From: Tigriopus japonicus
Lineage: Eukaryota > Arthropoda > Copepoda > Harpacticoida > Harpacticidae
Assembly: GCA_010645155.1 (NCBI GenBank)
Contig: CM021312.1
Location: 5,225,158 to 5,289,157, forward strand
Direction of reading: 5' to 3'
DNA: 64,000 nucleotides
The translations under genes were made by a program, and so were the position numbers. The notes under the pieces were generated by a model. The model saw only the letters and a list, made by a program, of their open reading frames with translations, ran no database searches and was not told the DNA's origin. Shown one piece after another: positions 1 through 10,489 of this stretch. The number at the start of each line of letters is the position of its first letter. The first letter of the stretch is position 1.

Positions 1-1757
1 GTTGAACATTTTCCGGAAGTTAAATCGAACTTCACTTTGAGCGAAAAGTTTTTCGTCCCACTCGCCTTGTTGCCTAGAAGTGTAGGCCACACTGAGCATT
101 CTATCAGCCCATAAATGCCCTCGGGTCCAGCAGTGTTAATGGGAGTTCAAGCACTTCCGAAAAGAAGACAATAGTTTCCGTGGTGTCCGTTCAAACGGCT
201 CTTTTGCCCCTATCCAAAATGAACGAACGAACCCCGAATTGAAGTGAGCGTAAACACATTCACTAACAAACAGTCGACTTTTTTACTTTTACTCGGCTCG
301 AAAACCGAGAGAGAGGAAATTCGGCCATAAAGGAAGAATTCCGCATTTTAATTCGCTCATTTCCTGTCTCGTGCGGAAAATAGAATTGCCAATTTTTGCC
401 AATTCCAAGCCATATTAGCTGAGAGCATTTGCGTACGTTCTTGTCGATGCACCATACATGCCATTCATGTTACATGAGACCGGTGAAATAGATTTTATCC
501 CATAACAAATCAGACCTGAAACCATAACATGTACCTCAAGGCCTCTGTTGTGCAAACTTCAGCACTCTTCTCTTCCGAAATCTTGTTTGAAGTCCAAAAC
601 GGTTTTTTGGGAACACTTCAAAGTCCCGCCAATCTGACGAAGTCGATCACTCATCGTAATAACGCAACTTCACATGTAGTGTTCCACCAAGTCGACAATT
701 TGAAGGGGAAATCTTACCCTTGACTTGTCATTGGACGTGTTCCATTCATGTCTCCGTGACACGAGCAAGTAGCCAAGATCCGAATGGGACGTAAATTGTT
801 CCGTCTTCTCCGAACATGGCGAAAATGCATAAAAGTGGCATAAATCATTCATCTTCCGGAGTCTATGTCAGATATGGGACAGGGAACAAGTAACCATGCA
901 CAAGGAACGCAGGGCTTTTGTCCCAACTACTATACATACCTAGAAGAAAGCGCTTGTAGAGGGAACACGGCACAAGAAGAGACCTCTAATATTACGTGGC
1001 CATTCCAAAGAGCTTAGTGATGATATCGCCAAACTACTTCTGGTTACTCTATAAACAGATGAAGTGTCTCGTGTCGGAAATCGTCGTCATGTCAGTTTCC
1101 TTCCGCTTTAATAGTTGACAGGACGCAATCTGAACGTGATGGGGCTCTTGACCTTGAAAGTACAAAAATGGCAGAACATATTAAGGCAGGAAACCAATGA
1201 ATGAAAGGGTCCCCCTGGGCATGGGCAAACTTTCGAGTTTACTGTCTGGGATTTCAATTTTTAAGAGTCTGTCGCAGAGGGTACACGTGTTCGCTTAACA
1301 AGCACACATGGGACCTAACAATATTTGTCGCATGAACGAGACAGCAAGCAGGATCAGCTGTGTTTTTTGCATGTAACGAATGGGAACGCCACGAAGGCTC
1401 TTCTTGTTCCACTGGATGAGAGAGTCTTGAAGGCACTAATGAAATGGCATTTGAAATTGCCTTGGGAGTGCAGTTTTGCCTGATCATTTCGTTTAGAGCA
1501 GGACGTGACAGTCTCTGCAGAAAGTGACGAACTATTCATGTGCATAATTTCCCCGTATTTCCCAAGGACCTCACAAGTAGCTCTCTAAAGGCCATCTTCA
1601 CCCTATCTGTCCTCAGATCCCTCGTGAAACCCACCCGAATACAAGAGTTAACGGGGATACACACATTGGCAGACTTAAGATTCATTGTGTCTTTAACGGT
1701 CTGTTGATATCATGCAGTACTTCCTGAGCTCATTTCCCCGCTCTTCTTCCATTACAG
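1..1757. other. non-coding, probable upstream dpr intron
   Basis: No homologous exon, transposon end or RNA gene was recognised. The stretch ends in the polypyrimidine-AG acceptor of the dpr exon at 1757, so it is most simply intron. Short open frames here overlap on both strands and look like chance. Confidence 0.5.
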
Positions 1758-4700
1758 GGCCCATGATCGAAATCGTTCGTGATCAGGTCGTCTACAATGC
1801 CGGAAGTCATTTGGAAGTGGCTTGCATCTACAAGAACACGACGGGATCCAAGGCATCCCAAGACTCGGCCGAAGTGCGCAAGGTCGATGAGGTCCAACGC
1901 ATCCTTGAGGTCTCTCGCCAAGGTGGTCGATTCAACCAAGACGTCCCGGAGGACACCATCTTATGGCTGCATAATGGAAATCGATTCAGCCACAGGAATC
2001 GACGGAGGTGAGTGGAGAAAGACAGAGACAGAGAGAGAGAGATCGCCTCTTATTAGAGACTCACCAGACCGTTGACCTTGATGTGACCTTGCGGAACTTT
2101 TTCTTGTTACGACCAAAGTCGCAAAACCAGGAGCGCAAAATATTGCACACCGCATTCGTCGAGGTTGAAGACAGCCTGGCGACAAAAGGGAATCCGCTAA
2201 AGCGATCTACCATCAAGACGAATGTCGTCCCATCGAGATCAAAAAGGTCAAGCGAGACACGCTCCATTGGCATAGTGGCCAGCTCTGCTGCAGAAATCAC
2301 AGGTTCATGCTGTTGGGAAGGGAGACAAGCTACGCACTGGGCACAGTTTTCAATTCGAAGACGAAGGTCATTTCTCATACCTGGCCAGAAGAAAAGTTGT
2401 TCAGCATGAATCGTTGTTTTGGTGATGCCAGAATGTGATAAGTGCAGGAGGTCAATAATGCGGCTCCGTGCGGGTCGAGGTACAAAGAGGCGGGTTCCGG
2501 ATACAATGACCTCATTATCCACAGATAGCTCATTCAGCATGGCTTTGAAAGGCGAGAGAAGAGGTGAATTAATGGTACCGGATCTGATGGCATCCCGTAG
2601 TTGGCGATATTCCTCATCAGCATTATTAATGATGAGGGACATGGATGGGTCCTCAACGTCTACTCTCCTGATTGAGACCTCCATATTTGGATCTGGAGGA
2701 AAGAACGGAGCGCGACTCAGTGCGTCAGCCACTAAATGTTCCTTTCCTGCAGACCACACCACCTCAAATGAATACATGACAAGGCGCTCTCGAATTCTTT
2801 GGAGCCGATCATTATCCATAATAATAAGGGGCTTTTCAAATATGCCGACCAATGGCTTGTGATCGGTTATAACTTTGAATGATGAGATTCCACGAAGAAA
2901 GAAATCACACTTCAACACAGCATACATCATAGCAGTTGCCTCCAACTCAACAGTTGCATAATTTTTCATTGCTGGGGTGAGGGCGCATGATCCACATTGG
3001 ATGAGGTGGGGTTTCCCACCAGCTTCACGTTGTACAAGTGCATATCCAAGGCCGTGCAACCTGGAAGCATCCGTGAGAAGCTCTGTTGGTAATTTTGGGT
3101 TAAACGGTTTGACGATACTTGGAGAACAAAGAATATTTCGGACTCGAGCAAACTCGGCTTCATGCGTGTCCAGCCAGAGAAATGCATTGGACTTTTTTAG
3201 GAGTTCCCTCATAAGAACAGTCGCATGGGCAAGGTCTGGAAGGAAAGCCCCAAGCTGGTTTGCCAAACCAAGAAAAGACCGGAGGTCCTTCACGCATTTT
3301 GGGGAGGGAAACCGTCGGATGGCTTCAAGTTTCGATGGATCAGGACTCACACCATTACCACCCACGACAAAGCCAGCAAATTTCAAGGATGTTCCCATTT
3401 CCATTTTAGCGAGAGATAGTTTGATTCCTGAGGTGCGGCAACGATCAAGAACATGGACAAAACGTTCCATAAGGATGTCAATGGTCGGTGCCTGAATGAG
3501 GAGGTCATCAACTATCTTCATGAGCCATGGTAGACCAGCCAAGGCATGATCAGTTCTGATACAGAACTCATCCCCGCTACTGCACAAACCCATGGGCGCA
3601 ACAGTATATCGGTATTTCCCACTTGGTAAAAGAAAGGCAGTTAAGCGAGAGGAATCCTCATCCAATGGTACCTGAAAATATCCATGGATTGCGTCGAGCT
3701 TCAAAAAGAATTTTGAATCCGTTCGCACTTGTCTTGTCAAGTCTTGTGCTGATGAGAATGGGTGCACAGGCCTCTGAACCGCTTTGTTAAGTTGACGATA
3801 GTCTGTCACTAATCGTACATTTTTCCCGTCAGGTTTAGCAACAAAGTGAGCGGGAGAACACCACTTTGTGGGTTCGTCACATTTGACAATAACCCCTGCG
3901 GCCACCAACTCCTGAATCAGTCTTTCAGACATGTCAGCAAAATGAAGCGCAACCTGACGTGCTGTGGAAATATGACATGGAGTAACTTTCTTTGACGGAT
4001 CGATTATAATCCTCATCTTTTTCCCTTTGATTGTGCCAGAGGCTTCTCCCAAAGAAGAACATAGAACGTCTTCGTACCTTTGAATGATTTGTTTCAAACG
4101 AGGAGAAGTATGATTGTTGCCGGTTTGAATGTGTCCAATGAACTCACAATTTACGGGAGCAATACGTATGTCAATCTCTTCCTCCTCTCCCTCCGTCGCA
4201 CCATCATCTTGACCTTCATTTTCATATAACTTGAGGGGCTGGCTCATTCTCATTGGATAAGGGAAATTGGTTGGAAGTATATTTAATGCAACAAGGTCCC
4301 GCCAACCTATAAGCGGAAGGCCCTCAAGATCGGGCGAAATCAACGCCTTAAGAAGAATGCGGGGGCTATCTGGAGTTGAAGCAAAAAATGCGATGGTACC
4401 AAAATTCCTCATGATAGTGCCATTGGCAGTCAATAGTTTTGATTGAGATGGTGTTGCATCCAAGGAATTTGGGACCAAACTGGCTGGAAATATTGTGCGC
4501 GATGCCCCTGTGTCAGGAATTACAATCTGAAATACACTAGACGACCCAAATTCGCACAATAGTTCCAAAGTAGGGGTAGATGTACTCGTGGATACAATGC
4601 GAAAGCGTGTTGTAGATGTACTACGCGATGAATCACGTCGTCGAGGAGACGGAGATCGACGTACCGATGATCGACCACGATCATGACTAAAACGTTCAGA

Positions 4701-7700
4701 TGCGTCTGCTTGTTGGCGTTCAGTAGAGACGGATCGACACATATGTTGGAGATGTCCTTCCTTGTGACATGTACGACATCGGAGGTCGCGGGCAAAACAT
4801 TCTGCCGGAGACGCGTGGGCAGATCGGCCGCAATTGCCGCAAACATCACGAATAGCAGCGATTGATTCGTCATTTCCCTCACGGACAAGATAAGTTCGTA
4901 AAGTGGAGCCAGTGTTAGAAACGGACTCGCTCTCTCTAATGGCGGATTCGTGAGAGGCAGCAGCAGCACAAATTGAGGTTAGTGTGGGATCAGGCACCTT
5001 AAGAATGTCGATGTAAAGTTGGCTCTGCTTTCTCGCACCAAAAATGGCCTGAAACATCGTCCAATCATCCATTTTCATCTTGTTGATTTCTGCTTCAACG
5101 CCAAGAGTCTTCAGGCGGACAACCCATTCCTCAAACGATTCAGAGGTGGTTTTACTTGCCTGAAACCAATCTCGACGTCGTTTGTATAAAGGCTTTAACT
5201 CCAAAAATCGCTTTTCCAGAGCTTCATAGCAATCTCCAATTGGTGATATATCTGACACCTTTTCCCGGACAGTAGTAGCTAAGGAATCATCCAGTCGATT
5301 GAAGAAAATGGTTTGTTGCTCCGCAATAGAAAGCATATCCATATTCGAAGATGTATAATACGATGAGAAATTACGAAGCCAATTCCTCATCTCCGGTGGG
5401 CTAGCCGAAGATGCTAAGATTGGTGGTCGCATTGATTCTTGAGCCTTAAAGACCCGTGACATTCGGGAAGAGGATGTACTTGAGCCAGCCGCATGAAGCA
5501 TGGCCTCTTGTAATTTTTCCTCAATATCTCGGAGTTCAGCCATTGCCGAAATTTTCCCCTCTGGTGTGGCATCAGTAAGGTCGTCAAACTTGTCGCTAAT
5601 CTTAGCAACCTGAATGGCTAGAAGATCTGCACGAGAGCGTGTATACATGTTGCCTGGTTCCATTGCCATCACAGCAGTCTTGTCCCGATGAAAGTGACTT
5701 TTTAGTTGTCCGAGTGATCTTCGGATTGATTCGGCCATCTCGTAAATGCACCCAAATGTGACTGTTGGCCCTTAAAAGCCAGCCAAAGTCTTCCCCTCTC
5801 GCGGGGCACTCCTCTCACGGAGCTCGGGGTGTAGTTGGAAAGGCGGAAAATCCGGGGAGCGGGTTCTTTGACGATGGTTTAGTCAGTATACCGACAGCGC
5901 CATGGCAGATGATATGGAACAAAGAAAGCGGGTGGAACAGAATAGAAACACGTGAACACGAATTGAGTGAGAACCGAAGAGTGAGCATTTATTGATCAGC
6001 TATTTGACATTGTTCCGATGGAAGGTTACGTGATTAACTGATTCAATTATAACTATACAACAATGAGCAAGTTTAGAAGAAGACTAATTGCTGTCAAAAT
6101 TACGTCTGTTCTTGAAGCTTTTCGAGAGACAAGTTTCGCAGATTGTGGAATCCGGCTGAAGAATGAAACCCTGAAATTCTCCTTGCAAGCTGTAAGAATG
6201 GGCTAATTATTGGTTAGTAAGAGGAAAGTCATAAGTTACAAAATGGTTGCCAAAGTTTTTCACCGAAACAAGTTTTTGGTGAGTGTCAGTTTCCTTGAAA
6301 ATTGTCCTCTTTACAAAGAACAAAGACAGTGCTTGAAACATAACGTCTCGCTATGTCTTACGACTTTTTCGGCGAATGAATTATGAGTTAGATCATAACC
6401 ACATAATGTAATAACGAGTCTAATATGGCGTGAATGGCGTGACTTGGCTTTGAGAAATACTGATTCGAGTAACACATTTATTGGGGCATGATGCAAGAAA
6501 GATGGCGACCAATGCATCAGCAGTGTCAAAGACCTCGAAGATTTTGGGATCGAATCCAAAACTCACCAAAGTCAAAACGGTTCAAATGAGAAACGTTAAA
6601 AAGAAACGTACGGTCACTTGTTTTTTGCAACAATTTAGACACACTGTTAGATGATAATTTTCAAAGCACGATTTTCCGTCCTAGCATTCTGTCTAGGGAA
6701 AACCCGCAGACAAATCAGATTCCTCGCTTGCACCTTTCACGAGAAGCTGCACTCCCAAGAAAAATGATCCAAACTTATCCACAAGAGGGCTCATTCTGAG
6801 GAAATGATTATTTAGTTCGGCCTGCTATAGTATACGTTGTGTTTCGTCTATATACATTGTATATCACCACCAACTGGGAGTACCTACGTATGTCCTTGCG
6901 TGGTTCAGTACATGAACTGGCTGGATGAGGATTGCTTTGGATGGATGGACCACTAGGACCACTAAGAAGCCTAGCTAGTAAGGAGCCAAATGATTTGATT
7001 ATCTCTGACAACTTGTTCAGATTCTCTCCTTCGCCTCCTTTTCTACAAACTCCTGACATCATGGTGATATATTACCGGTAGAGGAGCCCGTCAGAAATAT
7101 CCAGCCGTTTTTGGCCCTCTTTATACGAAAGCAGGTAGCGCAATCTGCAGTCAAGACTTCCAACCCTCTCGTATTTTGAACTACTTACACATGTCGGTGG
7201 ACAGCAGTTTCACAGATAGGATCTAGAGTGGTTTCAAGTTGAAAGAGGAAAATTGTAGGTTTTCCAAATGCTCTTTGAAAACGCGCCAAATCATGGTAAA
7301 GACCTTTGAAAGAGTGAAGGCCGGAGATTAAGCCCGACAGAGTGGAGATTTGTTCCACTTGCAGAAGGTATATTAACACGGGTTTCTTTGAAATTGGAAA
7401 AGTTGTCCAGGGACACGTGAGTGGGCACACTTTGCTGAGTGAAGAGTTTTGAAATCTGGTCCAACTTTGTTGTAAAACATCTCCTCACAAAATGAGAGAG
7501 GTCATAACTAACTTTTTTCTCAGGATTAAAAGCTAGACGGAGATTAAAAAACACTCGGGTGCTTAGAAAATCACGTGAAACGATGCATGGCCTTCATGTC
7601 ACGTTCCATCGCCAATAGCGCCAAGGTTTTCGGCTCTTTTGGCACTAGCCATACCAAAACTGATCCTTGGAGAAGGTTAATCAAGGTCCTCTTGGAGCGA

Positions 7701-9526
7701 ACCACGGTTTTATTGACTTTTGTGAACGTGTTCCATGGCACCAGAAACGGCCTTTAAAGGCCACTTTAGCCTTTTAGCCACAACTATATTGCATCTGGAC
7801 AGTTTGTTGTGTTGGGAAGGAATACTATCTTTATTTAGGGAGAGAAAAGGATGAGTTCAGGGAGAAAAGATTCCTTTTTGGAGGATCCACATTGGAACCA
7901 TTGTTCAGAAAATGACCAAAAGAAAACCTTAGCGCTGACTAGGACATAAGTTGGATCATGAAGTCCATTGTCCTCGTTTTCCTGGATTCTTAGATATTCT
8001 GTCTGGATCAGACGCTTTATTGGAGATGAAGAAACAGTAGCAGTCAAGCAAAACATGATCCGTCCATTTTTTGGTTGACTAACAAGAGATGCGTGACAAT
8101 TACAAAAAGATAAATCCAAAGTTGCGTGTAAAAGTAGAATATATACATTATTTTGATGGAGTGTGCTTTGTGTTTAGGTCATTCCGTCGATTCTGTCGGG
8201 ATTTGGGCATTTGATGAACTGATTTAATCAATCAGGTTTGGAATCATTAGCCATTGTAGCGTGAGGAGTCTGAGTCAACGAACTTCGCGTCTTGTGGTCT
8301 GAAAATCCTTGATGGAGAAGGAATACGAATTGAGCCAAGGACTGACTTCTCACCCTCTTCTTACTCAAAATGGTAGACAACAGGTTTTGGGGGTCTTTGT
8401 CTTGCACGTAGTCCATCATTGATGTGACCCTGCAACGAAAAGATTCAAAAGATAAATATAAAAATTTGAACATAAATTTCACCTATCCAATGTACTGTGG
8501 GTGATAAAGATTTTAAGCCTTGGTACCACAATTGGAAGCACAGAACAAAAGATTGAAGATACCTAGCAACCCACACTTGAACATAATTTAGCCCCAAGGA
8601 GCCGATGTAACGGTGTTTGCTATAGGTTGTACAACATGTCAAATTCTGTTAGATCAGAGTTGAGTGGAAAGGATACTGAACGTCATGTCATAACTGCAGC
8701 ACTCAGATTATCAGAAAGAGATGGGTCAATTGTAATGTCTGGACGGCTTTGTACTTTTTTTCTACTCCTTCTTCTGTGATTTTAGATATTTTTTTTGGTT
8801 TTGGGGGCGAATGCGAGCATTAGAAGTACCTTTAAGGACACTTATCCATAAAATGACCGCTCCAGATGTATTGTGCAATATCCCAAGAGATCATGACAAG
8901 GGCTCTCAAGCCTAACAATAAAAGGCTGATTTTTCTTCCATTTTCCAAAGTGCTTTGCCCGCACATCATTTTGTTCACATTTGAATGGATCGGAACCATT
9001 CAAGGTTAGACTGACCATAAAGACAACTTCCTTTTTGTGGTGGATGCTGACAAGTTGTCACCCTTCAACGTTCCAGATTGTACTTCATCCATCTGTTTCC
9101 TTGTTTTCCAGAGTGAAGACGATCCGCAAGATGGATCACATTCTTAGTATCCTTTCCATCAAAAGCGCCATCTTGGAGGATTCGGGGAACTACTCTTGCG
9201 TACTTGCCAGTACGAACCACTCAGATACTGTTCGACTTACAGTTGTTAATGGTAAGAAAATGAATTGATGTTGAAGATTCATGCCTTAACATGATTAATG
9301 TTTTTTTACTATATTAGGTGAGCATTCTGCTGCCATTTACAAGAACAGTGAGGTCTTGGCTACAAGTGGAAGTTCCGGATCATCATTGCTCAATATTAAT
9401 AAATATTATCAAGTAAATGCTCTCTATCTGCCGATCACTCTAAACATTTTGTGGGTACTCTTCAACTTCGAATGTGGACCAGGGAATACTTTTTGTGGTC
9501 ATCCTAGACCTGCCGCATTTTCGTAG
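1758..9526 (+). CDS. dpr: dpr-like Ig-domain cell-surface protein, 3' exons (5' end outside window)
   Basis: Three exons are visible: 1758-2007, 9112-9251 and 9318-9526 (stop TAG at 9524). All junctions are GT-AG (acceptors ending at 1757, 9111 and 9317; donors GTGAGT at 2008 and GTAAGA at 9252) and phases agree across each junction. Together they encode the second immunoglobulin domain: B-strand Cys in LEVACIY, C-strand Trp in ILWLHNG, and the F-strand signature LEDSGNYSC, then TVVNGEHSAAI, which matches the VLNGEHPAAM hallmark closing Ig2 in the insect Dpr family. Dpr proteins are surface receptors that pair with DIP proteins in synaptic partner choice (family knowledge). The tail ends in a moderately hydrophobic stretch (about LPITLNILWVLFNF), possibly a membrane or GPI-anchor segment. 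The Cys-to-Trp interval is 46 residues, unusually long. Upstream exons lie outside the window. The paralogue number cannot be assigned. Confidence 0.86.
2011..2044. repeat. GA-rich microsatellite
   Basis: A purine run dominated by GA dinucleotides starts right after the dpr donor at 2008 and lies just before the truncated 3' end of the Ty3/gypsy element. Confidence 0.7.
2061..5738 (-). mobile_element. Ty3/gypsy-type gag-pol polyprotein, truncated in integrase
   Basis: A 1225-residue frame on the minus strand. In order: a Gag-like region (about 1-290); a CCHC zinc knuckle (C321, C324, H329, C334); an aspartic protease with DTGAS at 409-413; reverse transcriptase with TDYRQLN at 645-651 and a VDD active site at 743-745; RNase H with TDAS at 889-892, TDHKPL at 958-963 and ADALSR at 1004-1009; the integrase HHCC finger (H1099, H1102, C1132, C1135); and the start of the integrase core (D1164). 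The protein/integrase similarity stops near residue 1209 and an unrelated 16-residue tail runs to the stop, so the remaining core catalytic residues and C-terminal domain are missing. The order PR-RT-RH-IN is that of Ty3/gypsy. Gag and Pol share one uninterrupted frame. It lies antisense in a dpr intron. No LTR pair was found, so the copy is probably immobile though its frame is remarkably intact. Confidence 0.96.
5739..9111. other. rest of the dpr intron; likely 5' leader of the retroelement near 5739-6000
   Basis: The first few hundred bases probably hold the 5' leader or LTR remnant of the gypsy element (inference from position; no primer-binding site or paired LTR could be confirmed). From about 6000 to 9100 the sequence is AT-rich with only short, conflicting frames, and no gene or transposon end was recognised. 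Confidence 0.45.
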
Positions 9527-9708
9527 TTTCAACTGATGCTTCAATTAACCTCTAGGTGGCCTCGTTGTCCCTGTTTCTTTTTAAGAACATCTACGACTGA
9601 ACAAGATATCAACTTTCAACTTTCCGTTTGAAATCGGGATGTTGGAGAGAGGCACAACAAGTGTATGAAATGAATTGACTAGGCACATGTCTTTGATTTT
9701 TACTGAAT

Positions 9709-9714
9709 TTTATT
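9709..9714 (-). promoter_or_regulatory. polyadenylation signal for the cuticle gene
   Basis: TTTATT on the plus strand, that is AATAAA on the minus strand, about 140 bases past the stop of the cuticle gene. It lies upstream of the convergent dpr signal, so the two 3' untranslated regions probably overlap. Confidence 0.55.
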
Positions 9715-9742
9715 GTGAGAAATTGTTTTTTTCTTTTTGTTC

Positions 9743-9748
9743 AATAAA
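9743..9748 (+). promoter_or_regulatory. polyadenylation signal for dpr
   Basis: AATAAA on the plus strand, about 217 bases after the dpr stop codon. It is the first canonical hexamer downstream on that strand that I noticed. Confidence 0.65.
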
Positions 9749-9850
9749 ATTCTCGGATGGTCAGTTCTGAACAAAACTCGCAATTTTTCATTCCACAAAT
9801 GAATGTGAAATAAATATTTTTCAAATCAAACAGACTAGTTGGTTCTTTTC

Positions 9851-10419
9851 TTAGAAGTTGGCAAGGTGAGCGGCACGGGCCTCTTGGACCTCAGCGGGCT
9901 CAACGGGGACGATGGCACCGTTAGAGTGGACGGTCAAGGCAGGTCCGTAGTAGGCAGCGGGGGCATAGGCGGGGCCGGCGTAGGCAAGACCCTTGGCGGC
10001 GAAATGCTCGGCCTTGGCGGCTTGGACAGCGGGCTCATCGACGGGGACGATGGCACCGTTGGGGTAGGCCTGGAGACCGTTGTAACCGTAAGCATAGGCA
10101 CCGGCATAATGGTTCAAACCATAGGCACCATAAGCGTAGGGGTAAGCAGCACCAGCGTAGAGGGTAGCTCCCTGAGCGGCGAAGTGGGCGGCCTTGGCGG
10201 CTTGCACCTCAGGGGTCTCGACGGGAGCCACGGCACCGTTGGGGTAGGTCACCAATTGAGCGCTGGCAGCGGCCACGCAAGCGAAAAGAACCTGGAACAA
10301 AGCAAGAGAGAAAAGTTAGTCATAGCACGGTTTTGCGTCCCAAAGGAGATTCAGGTGGGGCACATGGTTGGCACTAAACCAGAAGATCAACCCGAGAAGA
10401 CACTCACCAAGAATTTCAT
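9851..10419 (-). CDS. cuticle protein with 18-residue motifs
   Basis: Two exons on the minus strand. The first is a micro-exon (10408-10419) encoding only MKFL and ending at a GTGAGT donor. The second (9851-10291) follows a TTCCAG acceptor after a 116-base intron. The joined N-terminus, MKFL-VLFACVAAASAQ, is a good signal peptide. The mature protein carries three copies of a motif of the type YPNGAxVPVexPxVQAAKAxHFAA, matching the 18-residue motif known from insect and crustacean cuticle proteins, separated by Ala/Tyr/Gly-rich spacers. It is expected to be secreted by epidermal cells and built into the exoskeleton (family knowledge). The small exon that splits the signal peptide is typical of arthropod cuticle genes. 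A TATA-like box lies 63 bases upstream of the start. The predicted protein is about 150 residues. The reading frame is intact. Confidence 0.95.
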
Positions 10420-10481
10420 GTTTGTTGTTTGAGATGGCTAGTGTTCAGGACTAACTGTGAGGACAACCACGGACTCGGCAC

Positions 10482-10489
10482 CTTAAATA
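10482..10489 (-). promoter_or_regulatory. TATA-like box of the cuticle gene
   Basis: TATTTAAG on the minus strand, 63 bases before the ATG. This leaves room for a transcription start about 27-30 bases downstream and a short leader, as is usual for cuticle genes. Confidence 0.6.

Noticed and set aside
5739..6060. 5' LTR and primer-binding site of the gypsy element
   Set aside because: Plausible by position, but no matching LTR was found on the other side and no tRNA-complementary stretch could be confirmed.
6270..6292. Possible third MKFL micro-exon (AAGTTTTTGGTGAGTG)
   Set aside because: No ATG precedes it and no signal-peptide exon follows; resemblance is limited to the donor.
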